From positions 186,001-250,000 of the forward strand of contig NZ_LYWY01000006.1 in assembly GCF_001661915.1 (NCBI RefSeq): DNA of 64,000 nt, read 5' to 3'. The position numbers and the translations under genes are program-made. The stretch comes from Croceicoccus pelagius. Lineage in GTDB: Bacteria; Pseudomonadota; Alphaproteobacteria; Sphingomonadales; Sphingomonadaceae. Of the stretch, positions 7,003-15,556 are shown piece by piece (position 1 is the first letter of the stretch; every line of letters starts with the position of its first letter). A model generated the notes under the pieces. That model was given only the letters and a program-made list of their open reading frames with translations. It was not told the DNA's origin and did no database searches.

Positions 7003-7937
7003 CACAGTTCCCTTGCCAGCGCCTCTATGTCTTCCATCGTCACGACGCTGGTCACGACCGCGTCGGGAAAGGAACGCTTGATCATGGGAGCCAGCACCTT
7101 GCCGCCCAGTTCGTAGAAGTGGGTGACACCGATCGCGCCCATGCCGATCGCGCTTTCGCGCCAGCGGACCCGGCCCGTGACCTGTTCGACCAAGAGGCGG
7201 CGGATTTCCGCAGGGTCGGCTACCGGCTGCGCGGTGACGTTGGCGAATACCGGCAGGATCGGCGCGCTCGGCGGAGTTGCGGTCAGTGCCTCGGCCATCG
7301 CATCGGCGGCAGGCTGCATCAGGGGGCAGTGGAAAGGCGCGGAAACGGGCAGCTTCACGCCGCGCTTGATGCCGAAGTCCTTCACCAGCGCGATGGCGCG
7401 GTCGATCGCCTCTGCATGGCCCGACAGCACGACCTGCGTCGGATCGTTGTCGTTGGCTACCGTGCAGACCTGCCCTTCGGCAGCTGCTTCGGCCAATTCG
7501 CCGGCCTTCTCGATGTCGGCACCAAGCAGCGCGCACATTGAACCCACGCCCACTGGCACAGCGGCCTGCATCGCCTGTCCGCGCAGCTTCAGCAGACGCG
7601 CGGTATCGGCAACCGAGAACGCGCGCGCGGCACAAAGCGCGGTATATTCGCCAAGGCTGTGACCGGCGACGTAATCGCCCTTTTCGCCCAGCGAGACATC
7701 GAATTCGCGGCCCAAGACGCGCACGACCGCCATGGCATTGGCCATGATCGCGGGCTGCGCGTTTTCGGTGAGTGTAAGCTGGTCCTCCGGCCCTTCGGCC
7801 ATCAGCCTGGCAAGATCCTGGCCCAGCGCGTCGTTCACTTCCTCGAACACTTCACGAGCGGCGCTACTGGCGGCGGAAAGGTCCATGCCCATCCCGACCT
7901 TCTGGCTGCCCTGCCCCGGAAAAACGAATGCCTTCAT
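7002..7937 (-). CDS. fabD: Malonyl-CoA:ACP transacylase FabD
   Basis: Predicted 311-residue cytoplasmic acyltransferase that moves malonyl from CoA to acyl carrier protein at the entry to fatty-acid elongation. The start AFVFPGQGSQKVGMG, the nucleophile motif GHSLGEY (Ser94) and the partner His203 in APFHCPLM are all present, and the length is normal. AGGAG precedes the ATG. The downstream genes overlap it, giving a fabD-unknown-fabG unit. Confidence 0.96.
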   Translation of the reverse strand: MKAFVFPGQGSQKVGMGMDLSAASSAAREVFEEVNDALGQDLARLMAEGPEDQLTLTENAQPAIMANAMAVVRVLGREFDVSLGEKGDYVAGHSLGEYTALCAARAFSVADTARLLKLRGQAMQAAVPVGVGSMCALLGADIEKAGELAEAAAEGQVCTVANDNDPTQVVLSGHAEAIDRAIALVKDFGIKRGVKLPVSAPFHCPLMQPAADAMAEALTATPPSAPILPVFANVTAQPVADPAEIRRLLVEQVTGRVRWRESAIGMGAIGVTHFYELGGKVLAPMIKRSFPDAVVTSVVTMEDIEALAREL

Positions 7938-7994
7938 GATACAAGTCTCCTGTTGCCGGGCGGGTTAGGCATGCCGTTGCCCACGGGCAAGCCC

Positions 7995-8525
7995 TCAACC
8001 CAGCGAAATGTCGATAAGCAGGCCGTCGGAAAACCGCCCGGCCTTGTCAGCGACGAGGCCGTAGAAGCCGACCAGCGAGTCGGTCGGCTCGTAAAGCTCG
8101 ATCATGTGGCCATGAGTCTTCACCGCGTCGATGAAGACGAAGCGAAAGCCGTCCTCCATCCGCGCATCGAAGGCGACCTCGTATCCGGCGGCGGCGTAAT
8201 GAGCTATCGTGCTCTCGATCGATTCCACGAACAACGCGACGTGGTGCAGTCCGCCCTCCCCCGATCCTTCGGCATACATGTCATGAAAGGCCGACGGACC
8301 GGAATTATTCTGCTGGACGAATTCCACCATCACCGAGCCCCACTGGCCATAGGCGCTGGTATGATCGAGCGTCGCGGGATTGCCGCGATGCGTGGCTGAT
8401 CCCAGCGGGATATTTTCGGCAACGAAATACGGACCCGATCCGTAAAGTGCGTGGTGTTCGGTCGCCGCCTTGCGGACATCGGGCACGAAATACGCAATCT
8501 GCCTGACGGGCAGCGCCTCTGGCAT
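7995..8525 (-). CDS. VOC (glyoxalase/bleomycin-resistance fold) protein
   Basis: Predicted 176-residue protein of the vicinal oxygen chelate superfamily: a first beta-alpha-beta-beta unit starting RQIAYFVPDVRKAATEHHALYG and a second beginning LHHVALFVESIESTIAHYAAAGYEVAF. Candidate metal ligands include the His of LHHVALF and the Glu in HMIELYEPTDS. The start at 8525 has a strong GAGGAGGAG upstream. Substrate unknown. It lies between fabD (57 bp) and the LD-carboxypeptidase (25 bp). Confidence 0.85.
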   Translation of the reverse strand: MPEALPVRQIAYFVPDVRKAATEHHALYGSGPYFVAENIPLGSATHRGNPATLDHTSAYGQWGSVMVEFVQQNNSGPSAFHDMYAEGSGEGGLHHVALFVESIESTIAHYAAAGYEVAFDARMEDGFRFVFIDAVKTHGHMIELYEPTDSLVGFYGLVADKAGRFSDGLLIDISLG

Positions 8526-8550
8526 CTTTCTCTCCTCCTCGTGCGGTCGC

Positions 8551-9390
8551 TCAGCCGGGCACGAAGTCGCGCTGCTGACCGAACGGCACGATCCGGTTCG
8601 CATGGTCGTGCCCTATGTCCGCGCGGCCAAGGTACTGGATCCCGGCCCTTGCGCACCAGTCCTTTGCAATAGTCTCGGCATCGGCGCCGAACTCGCGGTC
8701 GTTTTCCGGCACGTCGGACACGCGGCCAAGGCGCAGCCCGGCGATATCCATGCCCTTAAGCACTTCCACCGTGTGGAAAAACAACCGGTCGACCGAATAG
8801 AGATATTCGCTCACTTCCTCGACCATCACGACATGACCGCGCAGGTCCGGCATGAACCGCGTACCTGCCAGCATGGCGAGCGTGGTGAGATTAAAGGCCA
8901 CCGTCGGGCGGTGATCCAGCGTGGGCTCGATCGGCGCTGCCTCGCCCTTCATCCAGGCGAGCACCCGCTCGACCGCCTCGGCCCCGCGGTGGCGTTTGAT
9001 GTCCAGAGGCATTGGCGCATGGACCGGCCTGCCGATCCCCGCCTTGTAGAGCGAGCCGAGCAGGTAACCCGCGTCCGAGGAACCGAGAAACACTTTCCGG
9101 TCCGCCTCGCGCGAAAGATATGTCAACGCTGCCTCGCAAATGCGGTTCGATCCATATCCGCCGCGCGCGAACCATACCGCGTCGATCGTCGGGTCGTTCG
9201 CACAGTCGAGCAAGGCCTCCAGCCTCTGTTCGTCGGTGCCTGCGAAATGCCCCGCTTCGTAAAAGCACTGTTCGTGGAAGTGCAGTTCCACCCCTTCGAA
9301 GCACGAGGCGACCTCGCGCACCGGCGCGACGAGTTCGCGCGGCAGCGTTGCCGAAGGGGCGCAGATCGCGATGCGTATGGCCATATGCAT
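8551..9390 (-). CDS. LD-carboxypeptidase (peptidase family S66)
   Basis: Predicted 279-residue enzyme. Family S66 (LdcA) removes the terminal D-alanine from murein tetrapeptides in recycling. Seen here: AICAPSATLP at the start, ARGGYGSNRI, the nucleophile region FLGSSDAGYL (Ser at ~105) and MVEEVSEYLYSVDR, the usual Glu-containing segment. Start is ATG 9390 (GGAT about ten bases upstream) or ATG 9384; they differ by two residues. It is divergent, 60 bp away, from a Mur-ligase of Mpl type, which fits a recycling role. No signal peptide, consistent with a cytoplasmic enzyme. Confidence 0.85.
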   Translation of the reverse strand: MHMAIRIAICAPSATLPRELVAPVREVASCFEGVELHFHEQCFYEAGHFAGTDEQRLEALLDCANDPTIDAVWFARGGYGSNRICEAALTYLSREADRKVFLGSSDAGYLLGSLYKAGIGRPVHAPMPLDIKRHRGAEAVERVLAWMKGEAAPIEPTLDHRPTVAFNLTTLAMLAGTRFMPDLRGHVVMVEEVSEYLYSVDRLFFHTVEVLKGMDIAGLRLGRVSDVPENDREFGADAETIAKDWCARAGIQYLGRADIGHDHANRIVPFGQQRDFVPG

Positions 9391-9450
9391 GTGGCTATCC
9401 GTCGCACCCGCGATTGCCAAGCGTGAGCACAGGCAATAGCCACAGGGGCG

Positions 9451-10893
9451 ATGACCGATACCCCGATTTCGCCAAGCCCCGTTCCGCAAGACCTTACCGG
9501 CCGCCCGTTCTTTTTCTGCGGGATCGGCGGGTCGGGGATGCTACCACTCGCCTGCATCCTGAACGCGCGCGGTGCAAAGATCGCCGGATCGGACCGCAGC
9601 CGCGACCAGAGGCGCAGCGCGGAGAAATTCGCATGGCTCGAAGCGCAAGGCATCGAACTGTTTCCGCAGGACGGCAGCGGCATCACCAGCGGCGATCAGG
9701 TGCTGGTCGCCAGCGCCGCGATCGAGGATACAGTCCCCGAAGTCGCCCGCGCAAAAGAACTGGGCTGCCTGCGCGCCAGCCGCGCCGAATTGCTGTCTGC
9801 GCTGTTCAACGCCGCGCCAACTTCGATCGCCATCGGCGGGACGAGCGGGAAGTCGACGGTGACGGGCATGACCGGCTGGATCATGGAGCGTGCAGGTACC
9901 GATCCGACGATCATGAACGGCGCGGTGATGAAGAACTTCGTCGCGCCAGATGTGCCTTTCGCCAGTGCGCGGGCGGGGCGCGGGCAGGTCTTCGTGTCGG
10001 AAGTGGACGAAAGCGACGGGTCGATCGCGCTTTACCACCCATCGGTCGCTGTGCTGCTGAACGTCACGCTGGACCACAAGTCGATGGACGAACTGCGCGT
10101 CCTGTTCGGCGATTTCCTTGCCGCTGCCGATGTCGCAGCGGTCAACGCCGACGATGCCGAGGCGCTGGCCCTGCTGCCGCGCGCGAAGCAGGCGCTGACA
10201 TTCGGGATCGAGCAGGAGAAGGCGCAGATCGGTATCGTGCCCGACTCCATCGCCGATGGCCCGACGCGGCAGGCCGCGACGCTGATCGACCGGCATGACG
10301 GGAACGAATACCCGCTCGTCCTCAACATACCGGGTCGCCACAACCTCTCAAACGCGCTCGCCGCGATTGCTGCCTGCGTTGCCGCCGGCGTTGCGGTCGG
10401 CGACGCCGTGGCGGCCCTGGCCAGCTTCACCGGCCTTGCGCGCCGGTTCGACATCGTCGGAACCAGCCCATCGGGCATCGCGGTCATCGACGATTTCGGC
10501 CACAACCCCGACAAGGTCCGCGCTACGCTTCGCACCCTGCGTAGTCATCCGGGCCGCGTGATCGCCTTTTTCCAGCCGCATGGTTTCGGCCCCCTGAAGC
10601 AGATGGGCCGCGAACTCGCGCATGTTTTTGCCGAAGAGCTTGAGGCAGACGACCGCGTGATCCTGTGCGATCCCGTCTATTTCGGCGGCACCGTGGACAA
10701 GAGCGTGGGCAGCACGGACCTTGCCGGATGGATCGCCGATGCCGGGAAACAGGCGGAACATATCCCTTCGCGAGAAGACTGCGGCGACCGGATCGTGGAG
10801 ATCGCGGAGGCCCGCGACCGCATCGTCGTGATGGGCGCGCGCGACGATACGCTCAGCACTTTTGCCAAGGGCATTCTCGACCGGCTGGCATAA
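9451..10893 (+). CDS. Mur ligase, UDP-N-acetylmuramate-peptide ligase (Mpl/MurC type)
   Basis: Predicted 480-residue ATP-dependent ligase. FFCGIGGSGM is the MurC-family N-terminal nucleotide-like loop; the P-loop is GTSGKST (130-136) where MurC usually has GTHGKTT; later ISVDESDGS-like EVDESDGSIALY, IPGRHNLSNALAA and IDDFGHNPDKV are standard Mur motifs. FQPHGFGPLK differs from MurC (QPHRYTR), which supports Mpl, the ligase that reattaches recovered tripeptide to UDP-MurNAc. The divergent LD-carboxypeptidase makes exactly the tripeptide Mpl would use. True MurC cannot be fully excluded without comparison. Confidence 0.85.
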   Translation: MTDTPISPSPVPQDLTGRPFFFCGIGGSGMLPLACILNARGAKIAGSDRSRDQRRSAEKFAWLEAQGIELFPQDGSGITSGDQVLVASAAIEDTVPEVARAKELGCLRASRAELLSALFNAAPTSIAIGGTSGKSTVTGMTGWIMERAGTDPTIMNGAVMKNFVAPDVPFASARAGRGQVFVSEVDESDGSIALYHPSVAVLLNVTLDHKSMDELRVLFGDFLAAADVAAVNADDAEALALLPRAKQALTFGIEQEKAQIGIVPDSIADGPTRQAATLIDRHDGNEYPLVLNIPGRHNLSNALAAIAACVAAGVAVGDAVAALASFTGLARRFDIVGTSPSGIAVIDDFGHNPDKVRATLRTLRSHPGRVIAFFQPHGFGPLKQMGRELAHVFAEELEADDRVILCDPVYFGGTVDKSVGSTDLAGWIADAGKQAEHIPSREDCGDRIVEIAEARDRIVVMGARDDTLSTFAKGILDRLA

Positions 10894-10896
10894 CGC

Positions 10897-10934
10897 CAAA
10901 AAACAACGGGGCACCCGGATACCGGACGCCCCGC
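10897..10934 (-). terminator. Intrinsic terminator of the 10958-11392 gene
   Basis: On the minus strand GCGGGGC pairs with GCCCCG, followed by TTGTTTTTTGG (plus-strand arms 10907-10912 and 10928-10933). It lies between two convergent genes and best serves the minus-strand one. Confidence 0.65.
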
Positions 10935-10957
10935 TCCCCACATCTCGGTTCCGAAGC

Positions 10958-11392
10958 TTATTTCGGAGCGTGCGTATGGCCCAGTTCGCTGGTCGAGTTC
11001 GCGATGATCTCACCCATTTCCTTGTCGAGCGCCTGAAGCGCATCCTTGGAACCCAGCTTCTTGATGCCAGCATTGCGCCACTTCGCGTCGGATGGCGACG
11101 TGTCGTAGTCCATTTCGGCCATGCCACCTGCCATCGGGATCATGACCATGATCGGCCAGTCGCCCGAATTCATGTGCATGATCGTCGCAGGCGTCTGCCC
11201 CGCATCGACCGTGATTTCATTGTAGGTCTTCACGATCTCTTCGAATCGGTCCCACTTACCGTCTTCGAGCTTAAGATAGAGAATGCGGTACGAAGTACGG
11301 CCCGGATCTTCCTTCACCTCCACTTGCGCATGTGCAGAGACGGAAAGGCCAAACGCTACAGTTGCCAAGATGGCAGTCTTCATAAGCTTCAT
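10958..11392 (-). CDS. Exported hypothetical protein (144 aa)
   Basis: Predicted 144-residue protein with a clear signal peptide (MKLMKTAILATVAFGLSVSAHA, cleavage after AHA at ~22; quoted region 1-22 in part: TAILATVAFGLSVSAHA). The mature part reads like a compact alpha-beta domain (SYRILYLKLEDGKWDRFEEI, ATIMHMNSGDWPIMVMIP), somewhat like stress-responsive dimeric alpha-beta barrels, but I cannot assign a family. A Met- and His-containing tail (TSELGHTHAPK) is present. It has its own terminator and is probably monocistronic, in the periplasm. Confidence 0.75.
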   Translation of the reverse strand: MKLMKTAILATVAFGLSVSAHAQVEVKEDPGRTSYRILYLKLEDGKWDRFEEIVKTYNEITVDAGQTPATIMHMNSGDWPIMVMIPMAGGMAEMDYDTSPSDAKWRNAGIKKLGSKDALQALDKEMGEIIANSTSELGHTHAPK

Positions 11393-11513
11393 GATGTTCC
11401 CCCTTCATCCACTTGAGACGAACAGGAATAGATCAAGCAAAGTCGAGTCGGCGCAACCCCTGCGGCGAAAGTTTATTTTAACCCTACTTTCCATGTGTTT
11501 ACGTGTCTTGAAA

Positions 11514-11546
11514 CGAAAAAGGGCGACCAGCAAGGGCCGCCCTTCC
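11514..11546 (-). terminator. Intrinsic terminator of the first GNAT gene
   Basis: AAGGGCG (11519-11525) pairs with CGCCCTT (11538-11544); read on the minus strand the stem is followed by TTTTTCG. It ends the transcript of the acetyltransferase at 11573. Confidence 0.7.
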
Positions 11547-11572
11547 GTCTATTTGACGAAGTTTTCGTCTAT

Positions 11573-12088
11573 TCAGAACGTCTTGGTAAGCACCACGAGC
11601 GCAGGATCGCCCGCGAAAGGACGCGGGGTGAACCCCTTCTCGCGCTCCAGTTCGATGGCCGCATGGTTTTCGCGGTCCTCGATAGCGATGACCTGCTTAA
11701 GACCGCGGTCCTGCGCGGCCTTGCCCAGCAGGTCGAGCATCGCCCAACCCACGCCGCGGCCCTTGTAGTCGTGGCGGATCGACACGGCGATTTCGCCCAG
11801 GTCCATGCGCGGGTCGCAGGCCAGCATCGCGGTCGCGACAAGCGCGCCGGTCTCGGCGTCGAAGGCCAGGAAGTTCTCGGACTGCCAGTGATCGACCTCG
11901 ACCAGCGGGGCGATCTGGCTAGCGCCGACGTGGGCCTGCGCGCTCAGAAAGCGGAAGCGGCGGTCATCGGCGCTAACGCTGCGGAAAAAATCGACCAGTG
12001 CCTGCGCGTCACCAGCTTCGACGGGGCGAACCGTCAGCTGCACATCGTGGCGCGTCGACACGGTCATGTCGGATGCAATCACGTTCAC
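11573..12088 (-). CDS. GNAT family acetyltransferase, paralogue 1
   Basis: Predicted 171-residue acetyltransferase with LGEIAVSIRHDYKGRGVGWAML (acetyl-CoA loop K-G-R-G-V-G) and LKQVIAIEDRENHAAIELE (motif B, NHAAIELEREKGF). It is a close relative of the next gene at 12285: nearly every block can be matched. I choose the GTG at 12088 because GGAG lies seven bases upstream and the resulting N-terminus (VNVIASDMTV) lines up with MNVMAAQRTV of the paralogue and gives equal length; an ATG two codons earlier sits directly on the ribosome-binding site. Substrate unknown. Confidence 0.85.
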   Translation of the reverse strand: MNVIASDMTVSTRHDVQLTVRPVEAGDAQALVDFFRSVSADDRRFRFLSAQAHVGASQIAPLVEVDHWQSENFLAFDAETGALVATAMLACDPRMDLGEIAVSIRHDYKGRGVGWAMLDLLGKAAQDRGLKQVIAIEDRENHAAIELEREKGFTPRPFAGDPALVVLTKTF

Positions 12089-12284
12089 TGCCATTCTCCA
12101 TGTTGGGTCGCCGGATCAGATGCCGGCCATGGGTGGGCAGATAGTGCCTATGCTGCATTTGCGAAGTGAAATGGTGCATTGCAGCAGATGCTAATTCGAT
12201 GCCACCTCTTGCATAAAACGCAAGCGGCGCAAAACAGCAGGGGCAGGCAGCATCGCCACCCGCCCCGCAACGCGTTGCAGCGCT

Positions 12285-12800
12285 TCAGAAAGTCCGCGTC
12301 AGAACCACCAGCGAGTTGTCGCCGGCGAAGGGCCGCGGTTCAAAGCCCTTTTCGCGCTCAAGCTCGATCGCGGCGTGGTTGTCGCGGTCCTCGATGGCGA
12401 TGACCTGCTTCAACCCGCGCTCTTGCGCAGCCCGGCTCAGCACGTCCAGCATGGACCAGCCCACGCCCCGCCCGCGATAGTCGGAACGGACCGATACGGC
12501 GATCTCGCCCACGTCCATCCGCGCATCGCAGGCCAGCATGGCCGTCGCGACCAGCGCGCCGTTGCCGGTGTCGAAGGCAAGGAAGTTCTCGGTCTGCCAG
12601 TGATCGACCTCGACCAGCGGGGCGATCTGGTCATGCCCGATATGCGCCTGAGCACTGAGGAAGCGAAAACGGCGATCGCTTTCGCACACGTTCTCGAAGA
12701 AGTCTTCCAGCAATGCCTCGTCACGCGGCTCGACCGGGCGAACGGTAAGCTGCACGGCATCGCGGGTAAGGACGGTTCGCTGGGCGGCCATCACGTTCAT
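12285..12800 (-). CDS. GNAT family acetyltransferase, paralogue 2
   Basis: Predicted 171-residue acetyltransferase, roughly 70% identical by eye to the neighbour at 11573. The acetyl-CoA loop is DYRGRGVGW, and the C-terminal motif is NHAAIELEREKGF followed by RPFAGD. The ATG at 12800 has AGGAG upstream; a longer frame would add an unrelated tail. The 196-bp gap between the two copies holds a weak GGGGC/GCCCC hairpin (12240-12266) and presumably the promoter of the first copy. The shared fold resembles the GNAT domain of acyl-CoA-dependent protein acetyltransferases, but the target is unknown. Confidence 0.85.
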   Translation of the reverse strand: MNVMAAQRTVLTRDAVQLTVRPVEPRDEALLEDFFENVCESDRRFRFLSAQAHIGHDQIAPLVEVDHWQTENFLAFDTGNGALVATAMLACDARMDVGEIAVSVRSDYRGRGVGWSMLDVLSRAAQERGLKQVIAIEDRDNHAAIELEREKGFEPRPFAGDNSLVVLTRTF

Positions 12801-12960
12801 CGACTTTCTCCTGATCCTTGCGCCGGAACTCTTGCCGGCCATGGGTCAGAGGATAAGCGGGCTGCTGCAGATGCGAATTGATCTGCCGCAAGCGGGTGCG
12901 TGACGATTTTGGAAACGCGGTTGCGTGAAGTGCAATGAGTGGCAAGCCAAGTTTTCTTCA

Positions 12961-13524
12961 CTAGCCGAAGGTTACAGTAACATTTGGAGAGGGGCCTTTG
13001 CGAAAGTTATCCTTCGGCGCATCGTCCTGCTTCGGAACCACACAGAATTCTCTTAGCGGCTCGATCGTAAATCCACTCATAATGTGTCGGAGCACATGTC
13101 GCGCACGCGTGGATTTATCGCGCGCTTCCAGTAACCTGGCCTCAGCCGCTTGGAGTTCGAAAAACGTGATCTTGCTTCCGTTAAAAATCTCATCGATTTT
13201 CAAGTGAAATCGACAAAATTCAGCTACATACAGATCATCCGCATCGACGCTATGACTGACGAGATCAAGAGATTCCTTGAATCGCGCTAGCGAGCCATCC
13301 AAATTTTTATCTTCGTCATCAATGGATGCGAATGCGACTTCCAAAGAAATTAAGAGTCCGTCCATCGCGAGTGCCAGCGCAAGATATTCTGATTGCTCGT
13401 CCAAAGTAGCAAGCGCACTATCCAACCGCCGTCTCGCATGCGTGACGTCGCCTTTGCTCATGGCCTTGCTGGCCGATAAGAGGTAAAATAATAGCTTGAA
13501 TTCTTTGATGATTGAATTTGGCAT
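12961..13524 (-). CDS. Hypothetical protein in AT-rich sequence (187 aa)
   Basis: Predicted 187-residue soluble protein, mainly helical (RRRLDSALATLDEQSEYLALALAMDG, in parts: RRRLDSALATL, EYLALALAMDGLLISLEVAF), with a helical-repeat look. No family recognised. Base composition is unlike the surroundings: sample lines in the gene are about 42-48% GC whereas neighbours are well above 60%. Codons such as AAA, TTA and ATA are frequent. This suggests recent acquisition. It sits alone between a GNAT gene and a DUF418 gene, with about 150-bp gaps on both sides and no integrase or repeats nearby. Confidence 0.65.
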   Translation of the reverse strand: MPNSIIKEFKLLFYLLSASKAMSKGDVTHARRRLDSALATLDEQSEYLALALAMDGLLISLEVAFASIDDEDKNLDGSLARFKESLDLVSHSVDADDLYVAEFCRFHLKIDEIFNGSKITFFELQAAEARLLEARDKSTRARHVLRHIMSGFTIEPLREFCVVPKQDDAPKDNFRKGPSPNVTVTFG

Positions 13525-13674
13525 AATGACAATATCTCAAGACAGGATTGGACTGGCAAGAACATCATCCTGTTGCACGTCACACGCCTATTTAGCGAAG
13601 TAAGTCACGGTGACGGCTGACTGTCAGAAGCTTACGACCGGGGCGTTACCAGTCATCCCCCCGCAACCACCTCC

Positions 13675-14967
13675 TCACCGCCTGAACGCAAACACCTTCC
13701 AGTACGTCAGGCACCGCCACAGCCACTCCAGCGGGCCGAAGCGGTAGCGTTCGAGCCATGGCTTCGACCAGCCGAGCATCAGCGCCCATCCGGCAAAAAC
13801 GAAGAGCCAGATGCCCCAGCGCGAGACTTGCGCGATGAGGCCAAGGCCCCAGCCGTGGAAGAACACCGGAAAGATCACCGACATCGCGATGTAGTTCGTG
13901 AACGCCATGCGCCCGGCGGCAGACAGCCTTTCGCCCAGCCACGTCGTCCCCAACTTCGGAGTCGCCACCACCAGCAGCCCCGCCATGCCCAGCACCATCG
14001 GCAGCCGGTACTGCGGCGCCCATGCATATGTGTAGAAATAGGTCGTCGCCGGGCCGAAACCGCTTTGCCAAATAGCCAGCCCCACCCCCAGCGCCACAAA
14101 AAGGGAGAACACGATACCGATGCTCGACCAGAGCACGACTTTCTGCGCGTTCCAGTTGCCGGTGAAGAAACCCGCCCGGTAAAGCGCCGCACCGATGAGC
14201 ATCAGGGCCAGATAACCCGCGCCATAAGCGACTATGACGAAGATCGTCCGGCTGATCGGCGTATCCCGTTCGTGACGGTCGACGGCCATGTCGATGAAGC
14301 TCGCCCTCTGGTCGAAAGCGAGCGCATCGCGCGTGTCGCCCTCGAACCCGCCGCGCCAGTCGGCATAGTCGCGCGCGGTCTGCGCGTCGGCTGTCCCGGC
14401 GGCAATCGCCCGTTCCATCTGGTAATCGGGATCGAAATGCGAAGCCGCCCCATAACCGTCCCAGACCAGCAGCGCCGCCGCCAGTACGACCAGCGCCCAG
14501 TTCGGCACGCGCGGGACCAGCAGGATCGGCACGAGGAACAACCCCATCACCGCATAGTCGAGCAGGATGTCGCCTTCGAAAAACAGCACGTAATGGAGCG
14601 ACCCGAAGACCCAGAGCCAGAACAGTCGCCGGAACTGCAGCCACCAGCCCTTCGCGCCCTTGGCCCGCGCATGTTCGAGAAACAGCGCAACGCCCGCCCC
14701 GAACAGGACCGTGAACAGCCCGCGCATCTTGCCGTCAACCAACAGCAGGTTGATCAGCCAGAACAGCTTTTCGGCAAAACTGTCCTCGATCATCGTCGGC
14801 ACGCGGTGCGCGCTTCCGGGCAGAGCGAAGGCCACCATGTTCGCGGCCAGAATGCCCAGCACCGCGAACCCGCGGACAAGGTCAAGCGAGCGGATCCGCC
14901 CCGCAGTTGCCGGTTCGTCCGGCGTTGCGGCCACGTCCATCATGTCCATCGGCACGGCATTCGTCAT
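13675..14967 (-). CDS. DUF418 domain membrane protein
   Basis: Predicted 430-residue polytopic membrane protein. The start RIRSLDLVRGFAVLGILAAN is the hallmark of the DUF418/acyltransferase-3-like group, followed by about nine hydrophobic segments and a C-terminal DUF418 block (AGRMAFTNYIAMSVI, FGPLEWLWRCLTY). Members (such as YeiB) have unknown function. Start at 14967 is supported by GGGGGA five bases upstream; ATG 14973 is too close to it. The 232 bp upstream belong to the rpsF leader on the other strand. Confidence 0.88.
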   Translation of the reverse strand: MTNAVPMDMMDVAATPDEPATAGRIRSLDLVRGFAVLGILAANMVAFALPGSAHRVPTMIEDSFAEKLFWLINLLLVDGKMRGLFTVLFGAGVALFLEHARAKGAKGWWLQFRRLFWLWVFGSLHYVLFFEGDILLDYAVMGLFLVPILLVPRVPNWALVVLAAALLVWDGYGAASHFDPDYQMERAIAAGTADAQTARDYADWRGGFEGDTRDALAFDQRASFIDMAVDRHERDTPISRTIFVIVAYGAGYLALMLIGAALYRAGFFTGNWNAQKVVLWSSIGIVFSLFVALGVGLAIWQSGFGPATTYFYTYAWAPQYRLPMVLGMAGLLVVATPKLGTTWLGERLSAAGRMAFTNYIAMSVIFPVFFHGWGLGLIAQVSRWGIWLFVFAGWALMLGWSKPWLERYRFGPLEWLWRCLTYWKVFAFRR

Positions 14968-15129
14968 ACGCATCCCCCAATGCGAATGGTTGCGACTCGT
15001 CGTCGAACAGGACATTAGGCCCGCCCGTTCCCCGGTCAAACAGGCGCGCCACCGCGCCCTTTGGCCTTGCATTTGCGGCCAGACCCTGTAAGGCGCGCGC
15101 TTCCCTGCCTGTCCGGCACGGGAAAGCAG

Positions 15130-15177
15130 AAGGCCGGAGGGGCCTTGCACATCCGGTGCAAAGGTCAGCCGATCGGC
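15130..15177 (+). promoter_or_regulatory. Structured 5' leader of the rpsF operon (candidate S6:S18 autoregulatory element)
   Basis: Three adjacent symmetric elements precede rpsF: AAGGCC-GGAGG-GGCCTT (15130-15146), TTGCAC-ATCCG-GTGCAA (15145-15161) and GCCGATCGGC (15168-15177). Hairpins 1 and 2 share two bases, so they could be mutually exclusive. Leaders of rpsF in many bacteria bind the S6:S18 complex through a CCG-containing structure; the second loop here contains CCG. Regulation is an inference from position and this similarity. Confidence 0.45.
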
Positions 15178-15199
15178 AGTAAGTACAAGGACGCTACGC

Positions 15200-15556
15200 A
15201 TGCCGCTTTACGAGCATGTGTTCCTGGCGCGCCAGGACCTGAGCCAGGCTCAGGTTGACGCGCTTGCGAACACCGCAACCGAAATCGTCGAGGCAAACGA
15301 AGGCAAGGTCACCAAGATGGAGACCTGGGGCCTCAAGAACCTCGCCTACAAGATCGACCGTAACCGCAAGGCTCACTTCGTGATGCTCAACATCGATGCC
15401 CCCGCCGGCGTCGTTGCAGAGCTTGAGCGCCAGACGCGCATCAACGAAGACGTCATTCGTTACATGACCGTCCGCGTCGAAGAACACGAGGAAGGCCCCT
15501 CGGTGATGATGCGCAAGAATGACCGCGAACGCCGCGGCCGTCGGGGAGATCGCTAA
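15200..15556 (+). CDS. rpsF: 30S ribosomal protein S6
   Basis: Predicted 118-residue ribosomal protein with the S6 start [15 protein letters not shown] and [18 protein letters not shown] in the middle, a typical RNA-binding ferredoxin-like fold. The C-terminus is a basic tail ([14 protein letters not shown]). S6 binds 16S rRNA as a complex with S18, encoded next; the stop and start overlap as TAATG. A structured leader lies upstream. Confidence 0.97.
   Translation: MPLYEHVFLARQDLSQAQVDALANTATEIVEANEGKVTKMETWGLKNLAYKIDRNRKAHFVMLNIDAPAGVVAELERQTRINEDVIRYMTVRVEEHEEGPSVMMRKNDRERRGRRGDR

Noticed and set aside
7977..7990. Palindrome TTGCCCACGGGCAA after the VOC gene
   Set aside because: Short loop and no T-run; too weak to call a terminator.
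12240..12266. GGGGC/GCCCC hairpin after the second GNAT gene as terminator
   Set aside because: Five-base stem with an imperfect T-rich tail; mentioned only in the gene entry.
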